Shown: one piece after another, positions 8,058 to 17,419 of the stretch
How positions within the stretch are numbered: the first letter of the stretch is position 1
Layout: each line of letters starts with the position of its first letter
Assembly: GCF_006547065.1 (NCBI RefSeq)
Contig: NZ_CP041243.1
Coordinates: forward strand, 248,001-312,000
Reading direction: 5' to 3'
Origin: Brevundimonas sp. M20
GTDB taxonomy: Bacteria; Pseudomonadota; Alphaproteobacteria; Caulobacterales; Caulobacteraceae
DNA length: 64,000 nucleotides
Position numbers and translations under genes: made by a program
The notes under the pieces: model-generated
What the model saw: the letters and a program-made list of their open reading frames with translations, nothing else
Told to the model about the DNA's origin: nothing
Database searches by the model: none

Positions 8058-8591
8058 ATGAGAGGCTTGTACCGACTCCTGACGCGGTGGTGGACCGCAT
8101 TCGCCCTGGCCGCTTCGCTGGCCTTGCTGGGCTTTGCCCATGCGTCAGAGGTGATCTGGGACATCTCTCCCTGCAATCTGTGCCTGAAGGCGCGCGAGGT
8201 TTACTGGGGCGCCGCCGCCGTTGCCCTGGTGGCGACCCTGTGGCACCTGCTCAGCCGGGGCAGCCGGGGCACTCCGCGCATCGCCGCCTTCCTGCTGGCC
8301 GTGATCTTCGCCACGGGCGCCGTGACCTCCGTCTTCCACATGGGCGGCGAGTTGAAGTGGTGGAGCCTGCCGGCGACCTGCATGGGCGGCGGTTCGGTGG
8401 ATCTGGCCAGCATGGCTTCGCTGGCCATGGGCACCGGCCCGGTCGAGAAGGTGGCCATGTGCGACGCGGTGACGTGGAGCTTCCTCGGCCTGAGCATGGC
8501 AGGGTGGAACGCCATCATCGCGGCCGCGCTGGCCGTGTTCAGCCTGCTTGCTGCGAAAAGGCCCAAGGATGCCCGCGCCCCGCGACCCTGA
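8058..8591 (+). CDS. dsbB: Disulfide bond formation protein DsbB
   Basis: This 177-residue inner-membrane quinone reductase reoxidises DsbA. The CNLC pair (C39, C42) follows the first membrane helix. A second pair of cysteines, C108 (ATCMGG) and C135 (AMCDAV), lies in the second periplasmic loop, as in the family. Four hydrophobic segments can be traced. The C-terminal coding end overlaps the start of coq7 by 23 bp. DsbB using ubiquinone as acceptor fits with the ubiquinone-biosynthesis gene next to it, though that linkage may be accidental. Confidence 0.9.
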   Translation: MRGLYRLLTRWWTAFALAASLALLGFAHASEVIWDISPCNLCLKAREVYWGAAAVALVATLWHLLSRGSRGTPRIAAFLLAVIFATGAVTSVFHMGGELKWWSLPATCMGGGSVDLASMASLAMGTGPVEKVAMCDAVTWSFLGLSMAGWNAIIAAALAVFSLLAAKRPKDARAPRP

Positions 8592-9186
8592 TCCCGTTCC
8601 GCCGTCGGACACCGTGGTTCACGATGCCCGCCGCATTCCGCTGCCGCGTCCCGGTCGGGGCGCCAGCCAGCGGCGTCGCGGCGAAATCCTGCGGGTCGAT
8701 CACGCCGGCGAATACGCCGCGGTGCACATCTATCGCGCCCAGCAGGCGGTGTTCGAGGGCCGCCGGGGCAAGGACGCCATCGCCGCCGACATGGCCGAGA
8801 TGGGGCGTCAGGAAGAGGTGCATCTGGCCCGCTTCAACGCCCTGCTGAACGCCGAGGGGGTCCGCCCGACGGTGATGACCCCGATCTGGCGTCTGGCCGC
8901 CCTGACGCTGGGCGCCGGCACGGCCCTGATCAGCGAGAAGGCCGCCCACGCCTGCACCGAGGCGGTCGAGGCCGTCATCGAGGAACACTACGCCGACCAG
9001 ATCGCGGAACTGCGCGAGCAGGACCCGGCGCTGGCCGCCGAGCTGAGCGTCTTCCGCGATGAGGAGCTGGCCCACCACGATCACGCCGTTGAACACGGCA
9101 GCCGCGACGCCCCAGCCTATGAACTGCTCAGCGCGGTCATCAAGGCGGGCTGCAAGGTGGCGATCAAGGTGTCCGAACGGATCTGA
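8569..9186 (+). CDS. coq7: Demethoxyubiquinone hydroxylase Coq7/UbiF type
   Basis: The 205-residue enzyme hydroxylates 2-polyprenyl-3-methyl-6-methoxy-1,4-benzoquinol in ubiquinone synthesis. Two di-iron half-sites are visible: E48 (DHAGEYAA) with E82-x-x-H85 (QEEVHL), and E134 with E166-x-x-H169 (DEELAHHD). The ATG at 8569 gives the usual N terminus; an ATG at 8548 lies deeper inside dsbB. It probably forms an operon with dsbB. Confidence 0.93.
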   Translation: MPAPRDPDPVPPSDTVVHDARRIPLPRPGRGASQRRRGEILRVDHAGEYAAVHIYRAQQAVFEGRRGKDAIAADMAEMGRQEEVHLARFNALLNAEGVRPTVMTPIWRLAALTLGAGTALISEKAAHACTEAVEAVIEEHYADQIAELREQDPALAAELSVFRDEELAHHDHAVEHGSRDAPAYELLSAVIKAGCKVAIKVSERI

Positions 9187-9189
9187 GCG

Positions 9190-10170
9190 CTATCGGGTGA
9201 CATCGAAGGCCAGCAGCAGTGTCCGCTGCTTCTTCGAGGTGTTGTCGTCCGACAGGATGTAGAGGCGCGTTCCACCCCTGTGGGCGACTGCCGCCAATCC
9301 CTCGAAATTGTCCGTCGTACCGGGGAATTTCAGCTCCACCAGAACCGGACCGAGAGTTCCGTCGGCGGCCATGTAACGGAGGTGGGCGCGGACATCGGCA
9401 GGCGCGCGGAACAGGCGCTGCAGCACATAGTAGCCGGGGCCTGACGGGTCGCGATCAAGACCGGTGACGCGGAAGTCAGCGTCCGTGGCGGGCAGATCCG
9501 GGACCGGGGTTACAGTCGCGCAGGCCTGGGGGCGGCAGTCCCAGACCCCGCCGTTCTCGCCCGTTACACGCCACTCGCCTGCGTGCCCGGCCGAAATGCC
9601 TTCCATGCCGTCGTTCAGCGGGAACTCGACGGACGGGTGACGCTCCGGCGTGGGTTGCGTTCGGGGGGCGTCCGGCGCGCCGTAGTTCCAGATGCGGTGA
9701 TTGCGCTCAAAGCTGATGAACAGGTCGCCCTGCGGGGTGATCAGCAGCCCCTCCGCGTCGCCATCGAACTTCTCAGTGATCGGGGCGCCGTCCAGCAGGG
9801 TCAGGCGACGGTACTGCAATCCGTCCACCCCGGTCAGGCGGCCGCGGCGGTCCAGCACCAGCCGACCGCGCACCAGATCGCCCGCATCGCTGACGCTGAT
9901 GAAGCCGTGCGCGTCGCCGATCAGCTTCAGATCCGACAGGCTGTGCAGGGGCGAGGTGTCGTCCAGAACGATCTCGATCCCGCCCGCGAAGCGGACGTTA
10001 TCCGCCAGAACCGCGCCGCCGGGCAGGCCGAGGTTGACCGGCCGGGTTCCTGCCGCGGCGGCGGTCCAGCCCGGCAGAAGCGCGGGCGTCGGCGGCAGGG
10101 TCGTGACGGTGGCGCAGGCTGACAGGGCCAGCAGGGCGAAGGCGGCGAGCCCACGGCGCAGGGCGATCAT
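9190..10170 (-). CDS. Esterase-like activity of phytase family lipoprotein
   Basis: The 326-residue protein has a leader with lipobox LSAC (cysteine near residue 19). The body reads as a repeated beta-propeller-like sequence: [55 protein letters not shown] and DNFEGLAAV. This matches the esterase-like activity of phytase family, a secreted group of uncertain substrate. Its ATG overlaps the cobT stop by four bases, so it is co-translated with cobT although no functional link is obvious. Confidence 0.82.
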   Translation of the reverse strand: MIALRRGLAAFALLALSACATVTTLPPTPALLPGWTAAAAGTRPVNLGLPGGAVLADNVRFAGGIEIVLDDTSPLHSLSDLKLIGDAHGFISVSDAGDLVRGRLVLDRRGRLTGVDGLQYRRLTLLDGAPITEKFDGDAEGLLITPQGDLFISFERNHRIWNYGAPDAPRTQPTPERHPSVEFPLNDGMEGISAGHAGEWRVTGENGGVWDCRPQACATVTPVPDLPATDADFRVTGLDRDPSGPGYYVLQRLFRAPADVRAHLRYMAADGTLGPVLVELKFPGTTDNFEGLAAVAHRGGTRLYILSDDNTSKKQRTLLLAFDVTR

Positions 10171-12041
10171 GCAGCCTTCCTCCGGCGCTTCGGCGCGCTG
10201 TCCCGGGCGTCGAAGAGTTCGGCCAGCTTCTCGATCATGGCGCCGCCCAGCTGTTCCACGTCCACGATGGTCAGGGCGCGGCGATACCAGCGGGTCACGT
10301 CGTGGCCGATGCCGATGGCCAGCAATTCGACGGACGATTTCGTCTCAAGCTGCTCGATCACCTGCCGCAGGTGCTTGTCCAGATACAGGGCCGCATTGGC
10401 CGACTGGGTCGAGTCATCGACCGGGGAGCCGTCCGAGATGACCATCAGGATGCGACGTTGCTCGGGCCGGGCCATCAGGCGGTCGTGCGCCCACAGCAGG
10501 GCCTCGCCGTCGATGTTCTCCTTCAGCAGGCCTTCGCGCATCATCAGGCCGAGATTCTTCTTGGCCCGCCGCCAGGGGGCGTCCGCCGCCTTGTAGATGA
10601 TGTGGCGCAGGTCGTTCAGGCGTCCCGGACTGGCGGGCTTTCCGGCGGTGATCCAGCTTTCACGGGACAGGCCGCCCTTCCACGCCCGGGTGGTGAAGCC
10701 GAGGATTTCCACCTTCACCCCGCACCGTTCCAGCGTCCGCGCCAGAATGTCGGCGCAGACGGCGGCGACCATGATCGGGCGGCCCCGCATGGAGCCGGAG
10801 TTGTCCAGCAACAGGGTCACGACGGTGTCGCGGAACGGGCTCTCGCTTTCGGCCTTGAAGCTCAGCGGGCTGGTCGGGTCGGTGACGATGCGGGTCAGGC
10901 GGGCGGTGTCCAGCACCCCCTCCTCCAGATCGAAATGCCAGCTGCGGTTCTGTTGGGCCATCAGGCGGCGTTGCAGCTTGTTGGCCAGACGGGCCACCAC
11001 TGACGAAAGAGCCGTCAGCTGCTGGTCCAGCATGCCGCGCAGTCGTTCCAACTCGGTCGGGTCGCACAGGTCAGCCGCGTCGATGATTTCGTCATAGGCG
11101 GTGGTGAAGACGCGGTAGGCGTCGATGGCGCGACCGTCGTCGGCGGTTTGCCGGCGATTGGGCTGGGCGCCCTCGTTCAGCTCCGGACCCTCCTCGGTGG
11201 CCTCGCCATTCGGGTCGGCGGGCGAGCCGTCGGGGCGGGCGTCCCGCTCGTCGGCGGCGGTCTGGTCGTCGGTGGCGCCGTCCATCGACTGGCCCTCGCC
11301 GCCGCCGGCGTCCTCCTCGTCTTCCTGATCCTCCTCGTCGGCGGCGTCGGGGTCCTGGGGATCGGGCTCGTCCTCGCCGGAGTCCTCGGAGACGTCATCG
11401 CCGCGCCCGTCGCCCGGGTCCATGTCCAGGGCCTTGAGCACATCCCTGAGCCGCTCGCCGAAGGCCGCCTGATCCTCGGCCACTTCGGTCAGGGCGTCGA
11501 GCTTGCGCCCCGCCTTATTCTCCAGCTCGGTCCGCACGAGGTCCAGCAGGGTTCCGGCCCCGTCAGGCGCCCGTTGTCCGGTCAGTCGCTCGCGCACCAG
11601 CAGGGCCACGGCTTCGGCCACTGGCACGCGCTCGGCGTCGGTGATGCGCAGGGCGCCCGACTTCTCAAGTCGGGTCAGCAGGGCGGAGTTCATGTTGGCG
11701 CGCACACCGGCCAAAGACTGCGAGCCCACGGCCTCGACCCGCGCCTGCTCGACCGCGTCGAACACCTCGGCCGCCTTGCTGTCGATGGGGCGCAGGCGGG
11801 CGCTGACGCTCTCGTCATGATTGGCCAGTCGCAGGGCCAGCCGGTCGGCCTGGCCGCGCAGACTGGCGCTCTCCGGAGCGCCCGGATCGCGCGGGGGATG
11901 TGGCAGCGTCAGGACGCCGTTTGACAGCTTCGGTCCGTCCGAGCCGAACACGACCTCCAGCTCCGACTGTTCGGCCAGCGCGCGGGCGGCGTGCGCCAGG
12001 GCGCGTTTGAACAGGTCTGCAGGGGTCTCGGCGGCGGCCAT
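10167..12041 (-). CDS. cobT: Aerobic cobaltochelatase subunit CobT
   Basis: The 624-residue protein is the CobT subunit of the ATP-dependent cobaltochelatase that inserts cobalt into hydrogenobyrinate a,c-diamide in aerobic B12 synthesis. An N-terminal helical domain ([15 protein letters not shown]) is followed by a long Asp/Glu-rich linker (about residues 200-290) and a C-terminal von Willebrand A domain. That domain has the metal-binding MIDAS motif [10 protein letters not shown] and later [10 protein letters not shown]. The partner cobS is not adjacent in this window. ATG 12041 is used; GTG 12050 is equally open and neither has a clear ribosome-binding site. Confidence 0.92.
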   Translation of the reverse strand: MAAAETPADLFKRALAHAARALAEQSELEVVFGSDGPKLSNGVLTLPHPPRDPGAPESASLRGQADRLALRLANHDESVSARLRPIDSKAAEVFDAVEQARVEAVGSQSLAGVRANMNSALLTRLEKSGALRITDAERVPVAEAVALLVRERLTGQRAPDGAGTLLDLVRTELENKAGRKLDALTEVAEDQAAFGERLRDVLKALDMDPGDGRGDDVSEDSGEDEPDPQDPDAADEEDQEDEEDAGGGEGQSMDGATDDQTAADERDARPDGSPADPNGEATEEGPELNEGAQPNRRQTADDGRAIDAYRVFTTAYDEIIDAADLCDPTELERLRGMLDQQLTALSSVVARLANKLQRRLMAQQNRSWHFDLEEGVLDTARLTRIVTDPTSPLSFKAESESPFRDTVVTLLLDNSGSMRGRPIMVAAVCADILARTLERCGVKVEILGFTTRAWKGGLSRESWITAGKPASPGRLNDLRHIIYKAADAPWRRAKKNLGLMMREGLLKENIDGEALLWAHDRLMARPEQRRILMVISDGSPVDDSTQSANAALYLDKHLRQVIEQLETKSSVELLAIGIGHDVTRWYRRALTIVDVEQLGGAMIEKLAELFDARDSAPKRRRKAA

Positions 12042-12220
12042 GGGCGACACTTAGCGGACCGGGCGCTGAGGGGAAGGGGCGTTATGATCCCGGGAACCCT
12101 GTCGGGCGGAAAATGAGGGCTGATTGAACGGAGGCTGTCTTGAGCCCGGCGGCCCCGGAAAGCGTCTGCAGTCGAGGATCCGAACGGTGGAACGTCCGGC
12201 GCCGAGGCCCTGAAACGGAA

Positions 12221-12248
12221 AAGGCCCCGGCGTCTCCACCGGGGCCTT
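12221..12248 (-). terminator. Intrinsic terminator of ppa
   Basis: AAGGCCCCGG (12221-12230) pairs exactly with CCGGGGCCTT (12239-12248) around an 8-base loop. Read on the minus strand, the hairpin is followed by TTTTCC. It begins 22 bp past the ppa stop codon. Confidence 0.8.
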
Positions 12249-12269
12249 CGCAATATCTGATCGGAAGGA

Positions 12270-12827
12270 TCAGGCCGCGTTGGCGGCCTTGGCCTTTTTC
12301 TTCTCGTCGGCGGCCTTGATGCCGGCGGCGATCAGTTCGGCGGCTTCGCCGGCGTCGCCCCAGCCCTTGACCGTGACCGACTTGCCCTTCTCCAGATCCT
12401 TGTAGCGGGTGAAGAAGTGCTCGATCTGCTCGACCAGAATGGCGGGCAGCTGACGGTAGCTGGCGATGTCCGTGTAGTACGGGTTCAGCTTGTCGACCGG
12501 CACGGCCAGAATCTTTTCGTCGCCACCGGCTTCATCGACCATCTTCAGCACGCCGATCGGGCGGCAGCGGATGACGCAGCCCGGAACGACCGGGGTCGGG
12601 TTCAGCACGATCACATCGCAGGGATCGCCGTCGTCCGACAGGGTGTGCGGGATGAAGCCATAGTTGCCCGGATAGTACATGGCGGTGTGCAGGAAGCGGT
12701 CGACGAACAGCGCGCCCGACTCCTTGTCCATTTCGTACTTCACCGGCAGGCCGCCCTGCGGGATCTCGATGACGACGTTGATGTCCCAGGGCGGGTTCGG
12801 GCCGACGGGGATGGCGTCGAGGTTCAT
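12270..12827 (-). CDS. ppa: Inorganic pyrophosphatase
   Basis: The 185-residue soluble family I enzyme hydrolyses pyrophosphate to phosphate. The active-site signature [10 protein letters not shown] is present, together with [11 protein letters not shown] and [14 protein letters not shown]. The start MNLDAIPVG at 12827 matches the usual N terminus; the frame is open further upstream, but that extension is Pro/Arg-rich and not conserved in the family. The C terminus is a short Lys/Ala tail. A clean intrinsic terminator follows. The gene is divergent from a DUF599 protein gene. Confidence 0.95.
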   Translation of the reverse strand: MNLDAIPVGPNPPWDINVVIEIPQGGLPVKYEMDKESGALFVDRFLHTAMYYPGNYGFIPHTLSDDGDPCDVIVLNPTPVVPGCVIRCRPIGVLKMVDEAGGDEKILAVPVDKLNPYYTDIASYRQLPAILVEQIEHFFTRYKDLEKGKSVTVKGWGDAGEAAELIAAGIKAADEKKKAKAANAA

Positions 12828-12994
12828 GACGGGCTCGTCTATATTGCATATGCGAACGGGAAGGCCCGGCGTGATAGGCCCGCACGGCGTCCGAAGCAAG
12901 GCGGCGGCGTCGTTAAGGACGGCGGTTCGCACGGTCCCGGCTTGAGCCGGGGGGCGATGCGGGCGACCATGGCGTGTCGGCGCAAGGAGCAAGA

Positions 12995-13678
12995 ATGACG
13001 ACCCTGGACTATGTGGCGCTGGGCCTCTTCTTTGTCTGCTGGCTGGGCTACGAGCCATTGCTCAAGCTGCTCGCCCGTCGCTCCGGCACCCTGAACGACG
13101 ACATGACCATCGTCCGCCGTGTCTGGATGACGGCGATGACCCATCGGGAGATCCGGCTGGTCGACAGCCAGTTGATGGGTCACTCGATCAATTCGGCCAT
13201 TTTTTTCGCCTCCACCAACCTGCTGCTGATCGCGGCCGTCGGCGGTATCCTGTTCGGCGGGCAGGCGGCCCTGGAAGGCTTCGCTTCGGTGGGCGCGGAA
13301 GCCGTGCCGACCCGCGTGCTGGAGGCCAAGCTGGCCCTGATCCTGATCTGTCTGGTGCGCGGCCTGCTGGATTTCATCTGGTCGCTGCGTCAGATGAACT
13401 ACACCCTGGCCCTGATCGGAGCCGCGCCGGAAATCCATACCGAGGCGGATCGGGTGGCGCTGGGCGAGGCGGCGACCAATCTGTTGAACCCGGCGCTGGG
13501 CGCCTTCAGTCAGGGGGTGCGGGGTTACTACTTCGCCCTGGCCGCGGCGGCCTGGCTTTTCGGGCCGTTGTGGCTTGCCGCCGGGGTGGCCGCGTCATTC
13601 TGCCTGCTCGTCTGGCGGCAATCCGGGTCACCCGCGGCGCGGGCGATCCGCAGCGCCCGGCGACTGTTGGAGCCCTGA
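12995..13678 (+). CDS. DUF599 family membrane protein
   Basis: The 227-residue protein has an N-terminal hydrophobic stretch with [15 protein letters not shown], then segments near residues 68-92, 105-125 and 175-205. It matches the layout of DUF599 (four membrane helices; [11 protein letters not shown] and [18 protein letters not shown] are characteristic). The function is unknown. Start 12995 has AAGGAG at 12984-12989. It is followed by a 253-bp gap that contains a small-RNA candidate on the same strand. Confidence 0.8.
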   Translation: MTTLDYVALGLFFVCWLGYEPLLKLLARRSGTLNDDMTIVRRVWMTAMTHREIRLVDSQLMGHSINSAIFFASTNLLLIAAVGGILFGGQAALEGFASVGAEAVPTRVLEAKLALILICLVRGLLDFIWSLRQMNYTLALIGAAPEIHTEADRVALGEAATNLLNPALGAFSQGVRGYYFALAAAAWLFGPLWLAAGVAASFCLLVWRQSGSPAARAIRSARRLLEP

Positions 13679-13814
13679 AATCCGGCGACATGGCCATGCT
13701 TATTCGCAAGCGCGTTGTGCTCACGGTGATTTTTTCCGCTGAAAGCGGTTACGAGGCTGAAAAATGGCAGAAGGATGCCGTTACATGCCGTGAACGCAGG
13801 CGCGAAATACCCGC

Positions 13815-13843
13815 TTGACCGTTTGTGCACTGCACACTAACTT
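13815..13843 (+). promoter_or_regulatory. Promoter with a perfect palindrome in its spacer
   Basis: TTGACC (13815-13820), a 17-bp spacer and TAACTT (13838-13843) form a plausible housekeeping promoter. The spacer holds a perfect 13-bp palindrome, TGTGCA-C-TGCACA (13824-13836), well placed for a repressor. Transcription would begin near 13850, immediately before the first hairpin of the candidate RNA. Confidence 0.55.
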
Positions 13844-13849
13844 CATTTT

Positions 13850-13933
13850 CGACGCCGCGAGGCGTCATGCCCTTCCTGGGCGTTTCCTCCCTATAGACTT
13901 TATATGCCGCGCCTTCGGGCGCGGCTTTTTTTT
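13850..13933 (+). ncRNA. Candidate trans-acting small RNA with a CCUCCC anti-Shine-Dalgarno segment
   Basis: About 84 nt without a reading frame folds by eye into three hairpins. The first is GACGCC-GCGA-GGCGTC (13851-13866). The second is a short GCCC-ttcct-GGGC (13869-13881). The third is a strong rho-independent terminator (13906-13925 plus a U run). Between the second and third, CCTCCC (13886-13891) is left single-stranded; it is complementary to Shine-Dalgarno sequences. This architecture is known from alphaproteobacterial CuckooS/AbcR-like regulators that block ribosome binding. Homology to a named family is not established. Confidence 0.6.
13906..13933 (+). terminator. Rho-independent terminator of the small-RNA candidate
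   Basis: GCCGCGCC (13906-13913), a TTCG tetraloop and GGCGCGGC (13918-13925) form a perfect 8-bp stem, followed by eight T residues. The T run reaches the stop codon of the converging amidohydrolase gene. Confidence 0.9.
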
Positions 13934-14792
13934 ATGTCCCGAGGTCCGCCGAGGCGAGGGCGGCGATGACGCGCGCCACGCCCTTTTCCGTTCGTGACCA
14001 GCCGTATCCCGGGCGCCGCTCGGCCTCATCGAAATACAGGGCGCGATTCAGCTCGATCTGGATGGCGTGGAAACCTTCGTCCGGGCGGCCCCAGTTCTGC
14101 GTCGTCCAGCCGCCCGCATAGGGGTGGTTCAGCGCCACCCGCCAGCCCAGCGCCTCGAAGGCAGCCCGCAGGGTGCGCGTCAGTTCCGCGGTGCAGGAGG
14201 AGCCGTGCCGGTCGCCCAGCACCACATCCGGACCGCGGGGGCCGCCGGGCGCGCGCGTCGCCCGTTCGGGCATGGAGTGCCAGTCGATCAGGACGGCGGA
14301 GCCATGCCGATCCCTCGCCGCGTGCATCTCGGCCTCCAGGGCGGCGGTCCAGGGCGCATGAACCCGGGCCAGGCGCGCGTGAGCCTCCGCCTGTGTCAGT
14401 CGTCTCGAATACAGCGGGCGTCCATCGCCGGTGAGGCGGGGAATGACGCCGTAGCCCGCCGCCGAACGCGGCGAGGCTGGTTGATCGAGACCCTCGATCA
14501 ACTGCGGGTCCAGATCCGTCGGGTCGCGGTTCAGGTCGACATAGGCGCGGCCGTGCCGGGCCAGCAGCAAGGTCGCCCCGTGAGCGGGGCCGGAGGCGAT
14601 CAGACGATCAACCAGCGCATCCTCGGCGCTGCGCAGGCTCGCCTCCGTCAGCGTCGGCTCCACCCCCATGTCGTCGGGATACAGGCCGCCGGAATGGGGG
14701 GAGGCGAACACCAGCCGGCCGGGCGCGAACGGGCGCACGACCGTTATGGCCTCGCCAGCGTCCCTCACTGCATCTGTCCCGGCGCCGGTCAT
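13932..14792 (-). CDS. N-formylglutamate amidohydrolase family protein
   Basis: The 286-residue protein belongs to the N-formylglutamate amidohydrolase (HutG-type) superfamily, which splits N-formylglutamate to glutamate and formate in histidine catabolism. Typical blocks are FASPHSGGLYP, ARHGRAYVDLNRDP, DWHSMPE and LNHPYAGGWTTQNWGRP with IQIELNRALYFDE. Histidines and aspartates in these blocks are likely zinc or substrate ligands. No hut genes are nearby, so the substrate is open. It ends against the terminator of the small-RNA candidate. Confidence 0.88.
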   Translation of the reverse strand: MTGAGTDAVRDAGEAITVVRPFAPGRLVFASPHSGGLYPDDMGVEPTLTEASLRSAEDALVDRLIASGPAHGATLLLARHGRAYVDLNRDPTDLDPQLIEGLDQPASPRSAAGYGVIPRLTGDGRPLYSRRLTQAEAHARLARVHAPWTAALEAEMHAARDRHGSAVLIDWHSMPERATRAPGGPRGPDVVLGDRHGSSCTAELTRTLRAAFEALGWRVALNHPYAGGWTTQNWGRPDEGFHAIQIELNRALYFDEAERRPGYGWSRTEKGVARVIAALASADLGT

Positions 14793-14927
14793 TTGTCCCG
14801 CATAGCCTGTTTCGTCCCGCCATCCACAGGCCCGGGGATGATCCCTACGGCGTTTTTCATGGCGGATTTACCAGTCGGGGCGTAGCGTTCCTTTCCAAGA
14901 CGATCCGGGGCGGACGACGAAAGACCT

Positions 14928-15284
14928 ATGGCGCGCATCCTTCTGGCTGAAGACGACACCTCGCTTCGCGGCTTCCTGACCCGTGCGCTCGAGCGCGCCG
15001 GCCACTCGGTCGTCGACTGCGAGAACGGCGATGACGCCATCGACGCCCTTGACCAAGGGCCGTGGGACCTTCTGCTGACGGACATCGTGATGCCAGGCGC
15101 AGATGGTATCGAGGTCGCCCGTGTCGCCGCCGCCCGCCAGCCGGGCATCCGCATCATGTTCATCACCGGCTTCGCCGCCGTGGCCCTGTCGGCCGCCCAG
15201 GCCAGTCCGCAGGCGAAGGTCTTGTCCAAGCCGGTCCACCTGCGCGATCTGGTGGGTGAGGTCGAACGGATGGTCGCCGCGTAA
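14928..15284 (+). CDS. cpdR: Single-domain response regulator CpdR
   Basis: The 118-residue protein is a lone receiver domain. Acidic residues D9/D10, phospho-acceptor D52 (LLLTDIVMP) and the lysine in VLSKPVHLRDL are all present. The sequences LLAEDDTSLRGFL, IMFITGFAAVAL and HLRDLVGEVERM match Caulobacter CpdR. That protein, in its unphosphorylated form, directs the ClpXP protease to the pole and promotes degradation of cell-cycle proteins. It is controlled there by the CckA-ChpT phosphorelay. The assignment is a main reason for placing the window in Caulobacterales or relatives. Confidence 0.92.
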   Translation: MARILLAEDDTSLRGFLTRALERAGHSVVDCENGDDAIDALDQGPWDLLLTDIVMPGADGIEVARVAAARQPGIRIMFITGFAAVALSAAQASPQAKVLSKPVHLRDLVGEVERMVAA

Positions 15285-15304
15285 ATTCAGCGGCTTTTGC
15301 CCTT

Positions 15305-15336
15305 GCGGTCTGTCAGCCCATCGGGTTATAGACCGC
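15305..15336. repeat. Two-tier inverted repeat after cpdR
   Basis: GCGGTCT (15305-15311) and AGACCGC (15330-15336) pair exactly; inside the loop, GCCC and GGG can pair again. No T run follows, so it is not a classical terminator. It may end the cpdR transcript or be a cruciform. Confidence 0.35.
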
Positions 15337-15376
15337 GCCTTCCCGCCCGGGGGCTAGTCTTTCGGGCCGTCAAGGC

Positions 15377-15451
<75 letters not shown>

Positions 15452-15573
15452 TTCCTTCCCTTTCACAGCTGTGGTTTCGGGCGAATCGACTTTGCCGATC
15501 GGCGCCCGTGTGATCGGGATGGATGGCCGAGCGGATGCATGTCAGTCGGCCTCTTCTCCATGGAAGAGCCAGC

Positions 15574-15807
15574 CTAGTTAAACTCCGACCGTTGCGCCTT
15601 TTCGGCTTCCCGACGCGCAGCCCGATCCTGGGCCTGGGCCTGGTCCATGTGCGCCACAGCCTCGGCGGAGGCCTGGTCGTCGGCAATTGTCCGGCCGGGC
15701 TTCAGAAACGCAATGCCCACGAGAATCACCACGGCCAAGGCGAGGGCTGCCAGCAGGACGAAGCCACGCTTCTCCCATTTTGCGCGGTCGTGATGTGACA
15801 TGGCCAT
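15574..15807 (-). CDS. Small single-pass membrane protein
   Basis: The 77-residue protein has one hydrophobic helix (about residues 16-36), preceded by a charged Lys/Arg segment. It is followed by an Ala/Gln/Arg/Glu-rich helical tail that looks like a short coiled coil. It could start at 15807 or at ATG 15801. No family is recognised. It stands alone between tRNA-Val and the ompA terminator; its upstream promoter region is short. Confidence 0.55.
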   Translation of the reverse strand: MAMSHHDRAKWEKRGFVLLAALALAVVILVGIAFLKPGRTIADDQASAEAVAHMDQAQAQDRAARREAEKAQRSEFN

Positions 15808-15970
15808 GCCCCTTAACCGTCAAGTCTGATGGCGGTTGCATGGTGTGATTTCATGAGAAAGAGGCGGCCCCCGCCGTGGGAGCCGCCGCGATGCCCCGGG
15901 CGCAGCAATGCGCTTCGGATGTCCGATGGTCGCAAGGCGGTTGTTCCGCTTAGACCTGATCAAAAGAAAA

Positions 15971-15995
15971 CCGCCGGTCCTGAGAGAACCGGCGG
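15971..15995 (-). terminator. Intrinsic terminator of the OmpA-family gene
   Basis: CCGCCGGT (15971-15978) and ACCGGCGG (15988-15995) pair exactly around a 9-base loop. On the minus strand the stem is followed by TTTTCTTTT. It lies 65 bp beyond the stop of the OmpA-family gene. Confidence 0.8.
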
Positions 15996-16059
15996 CCTTC
16001 TGGTCGCATCAACCGGGCTTCCCCTCGGGCAGACCGGAAGCCCTGATCAGTTTCCGGAT

Positions 16060-17109
16060 TTAGCGGAAGCTGATGCCGACGGTGGCGCGACGGTTGAGCG
16101 GCTCACGCACGCCGTCGGCGGTGGCGCGGGCCAGGTCGGTTTCACCCTTGCCGTCCAGCGAGATCACGCCGCCGTTGACGCCTTGGGCGACCAGGGCGTC
16201 AGCCACGGTGCGCGAACGACGGTTCGACAGGCCGATGTTGTACGCCGCCGAACCCGAGGTGTCGGCGTGGCCGACGATCAGGATGCGCGTCGGACGACCC
16301 GACTTGGCGTAGTTGGCGGCCTGCGTGACCACCGACTGGGCTTCGGCCGTCAGGTCCGAGCGATCCCAGTCGAAGTACACCACGAACTCCCGATCCTGCG
16401 GCACGGTCGGCGCCGGGCGCGGCGGCGGCGGCGGGGCGGGGGGAGCGGGCGGCGGAGGCGGAGGCGGCGGGGCCACGACCGGCGGCGGCGGAGCCGCGAC
16501 GGCGCCGAACGAATAGCGCAGGCCGAGGGTCACCGAGTGGTCCTCGAAATCGCCCGAGAAGCTGTCGACGCCATCCGACATCTCCAGATCGGCGACGTTC
16601 AGGTAGCGATACGTCAGATCGAGGCTGGCGCGTTCGGTCATCCGCCAAGCAGCGCCGGCCAGCAGTTGCCAGCCGAAGGCGGTGTCATCGACATCCTCGA
16701 TCTCGACCTTGGCGGCGCCCACGCCAGCGCCGACGAACGGACGGAACGCGGCATCACGGTTGCCGAAGTCATACAGCACATTCGCCATCAGGGAGGTGGC
16801 GCTGGCGTCGACGTCCGACACGGTCAGCCCGTCGAACTCGAGCTCGTCGCTCTCGCGATAACCGGCCTCGGCTTCAATCCGCCAGTTGGCGTTCAGGCGA
16901 TAGCCCAGACGACCAAAACCGGCCCAGTTGTCACCGGCCTTGACCTCGACCGGGGCGCAGACGACGCCGCTACAGGCTTCCCAGTCGTTGCTTTGCGGCC
17001 AGTGGTAGCCGATGTCGCCCGCGACGTAGACGCCGTCCGGATCGGCGAGCGCCGGGGTGGCGCCGAACAGTGCGAGGAGGGCGGCTCCCGCCATCAATTG
17101 CTTTTTCAT
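16060..17109 (-). CDS. OmpA-family outer-membrane protein
   Basis: The 349-residue protein has a signal peptide (MKKQLMAGAALLALFG, cleavage after ALA near residue 22). An 8-stranded beta-barrel region follows (about 23-205), with YVAGDIGYHW, FRPFVGAGVGAA and LDLTYRYLNV. Then comes a long poly-Pro linker (about 208-240) and a C-terminal OmpA peptidoglycan-binding domain with VGHADTSGSAAYN and LSNRRSRTVADAL. It links outer membrane and cell wall. The start at 17109 has AAGGAG five bases upstream. A strong terminator follows, consistent with a highly expressed single-gene unit. Confidence 0.93.
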   Translation of the reverse strand: MKKQLMAGAALLALFGATPALADPDGVYVAGDIGYHWPQSNDWEACSGVVCAPVEVKAGDNWAGFGRLGYRLNANWRIEAEAGYRESDELEFDGLTVSDVDASATSLMANVLYDFGNRDAAFRPFVGAGVGAAKVEIEDVDDTAFGWQLLAGAAWRMTERASLDLTYRYLNVADLEMSDGVDSFSGDFEDHSVTLGLRYSFGAVAAPPPPVVAPPPPPPPPAPPAPPPPPRPAPTVPQDREFVVYFDWDRSDLTAEAQSVVTQAANYAKSGRPTRILIVGHADTSGSAAYNIGLSNRRSRTVADALVAQGVNGGVISLDGKGETDLARATADGVREPLNRRATVGISFR

Positions 17110-17419
17110 GTTTTCTCCTTCTCGCAGGAAGGAGGTCCCACGAGCGGAGGTTAAAAGACGAAGCCCGCGAGCGGTTGCATCGGCCCTCGAGGCTTGTGTG
17201 GCTGACCGGAAGAGTGTGGCGCCAAAGCCGCAGTTCGGGCCCGCTGCCGGGGTGGCGCGGTTGCCGGGGCTGCGCTGGGTGTGAGTGTCCCGGCGCCAGA
17301 CGGCCTCCGAAGCGCGGCGGACGGTGTGCGTCGGCCTTCCGCGCGCCCAACGCTGTTCGCTCTGGCCCCAAGACGGGTCCTGTGAGAGGCTGCGCCGGGC
17401 AACGATGCGGGAGGCGTCA
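17110..17419. other. 310-bp divergent intergenic region
   Basis: This holds the leader of the OmpA-family gene (minus) and the upstream region of the exported protein gene (plus). Apart from the AAGGAG ribosome-binding site for ompA and GGAGG at 17410-17414, I see no clear -35/-10 pair, RNA hairpin or reading frame. Confidence 0.4.
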
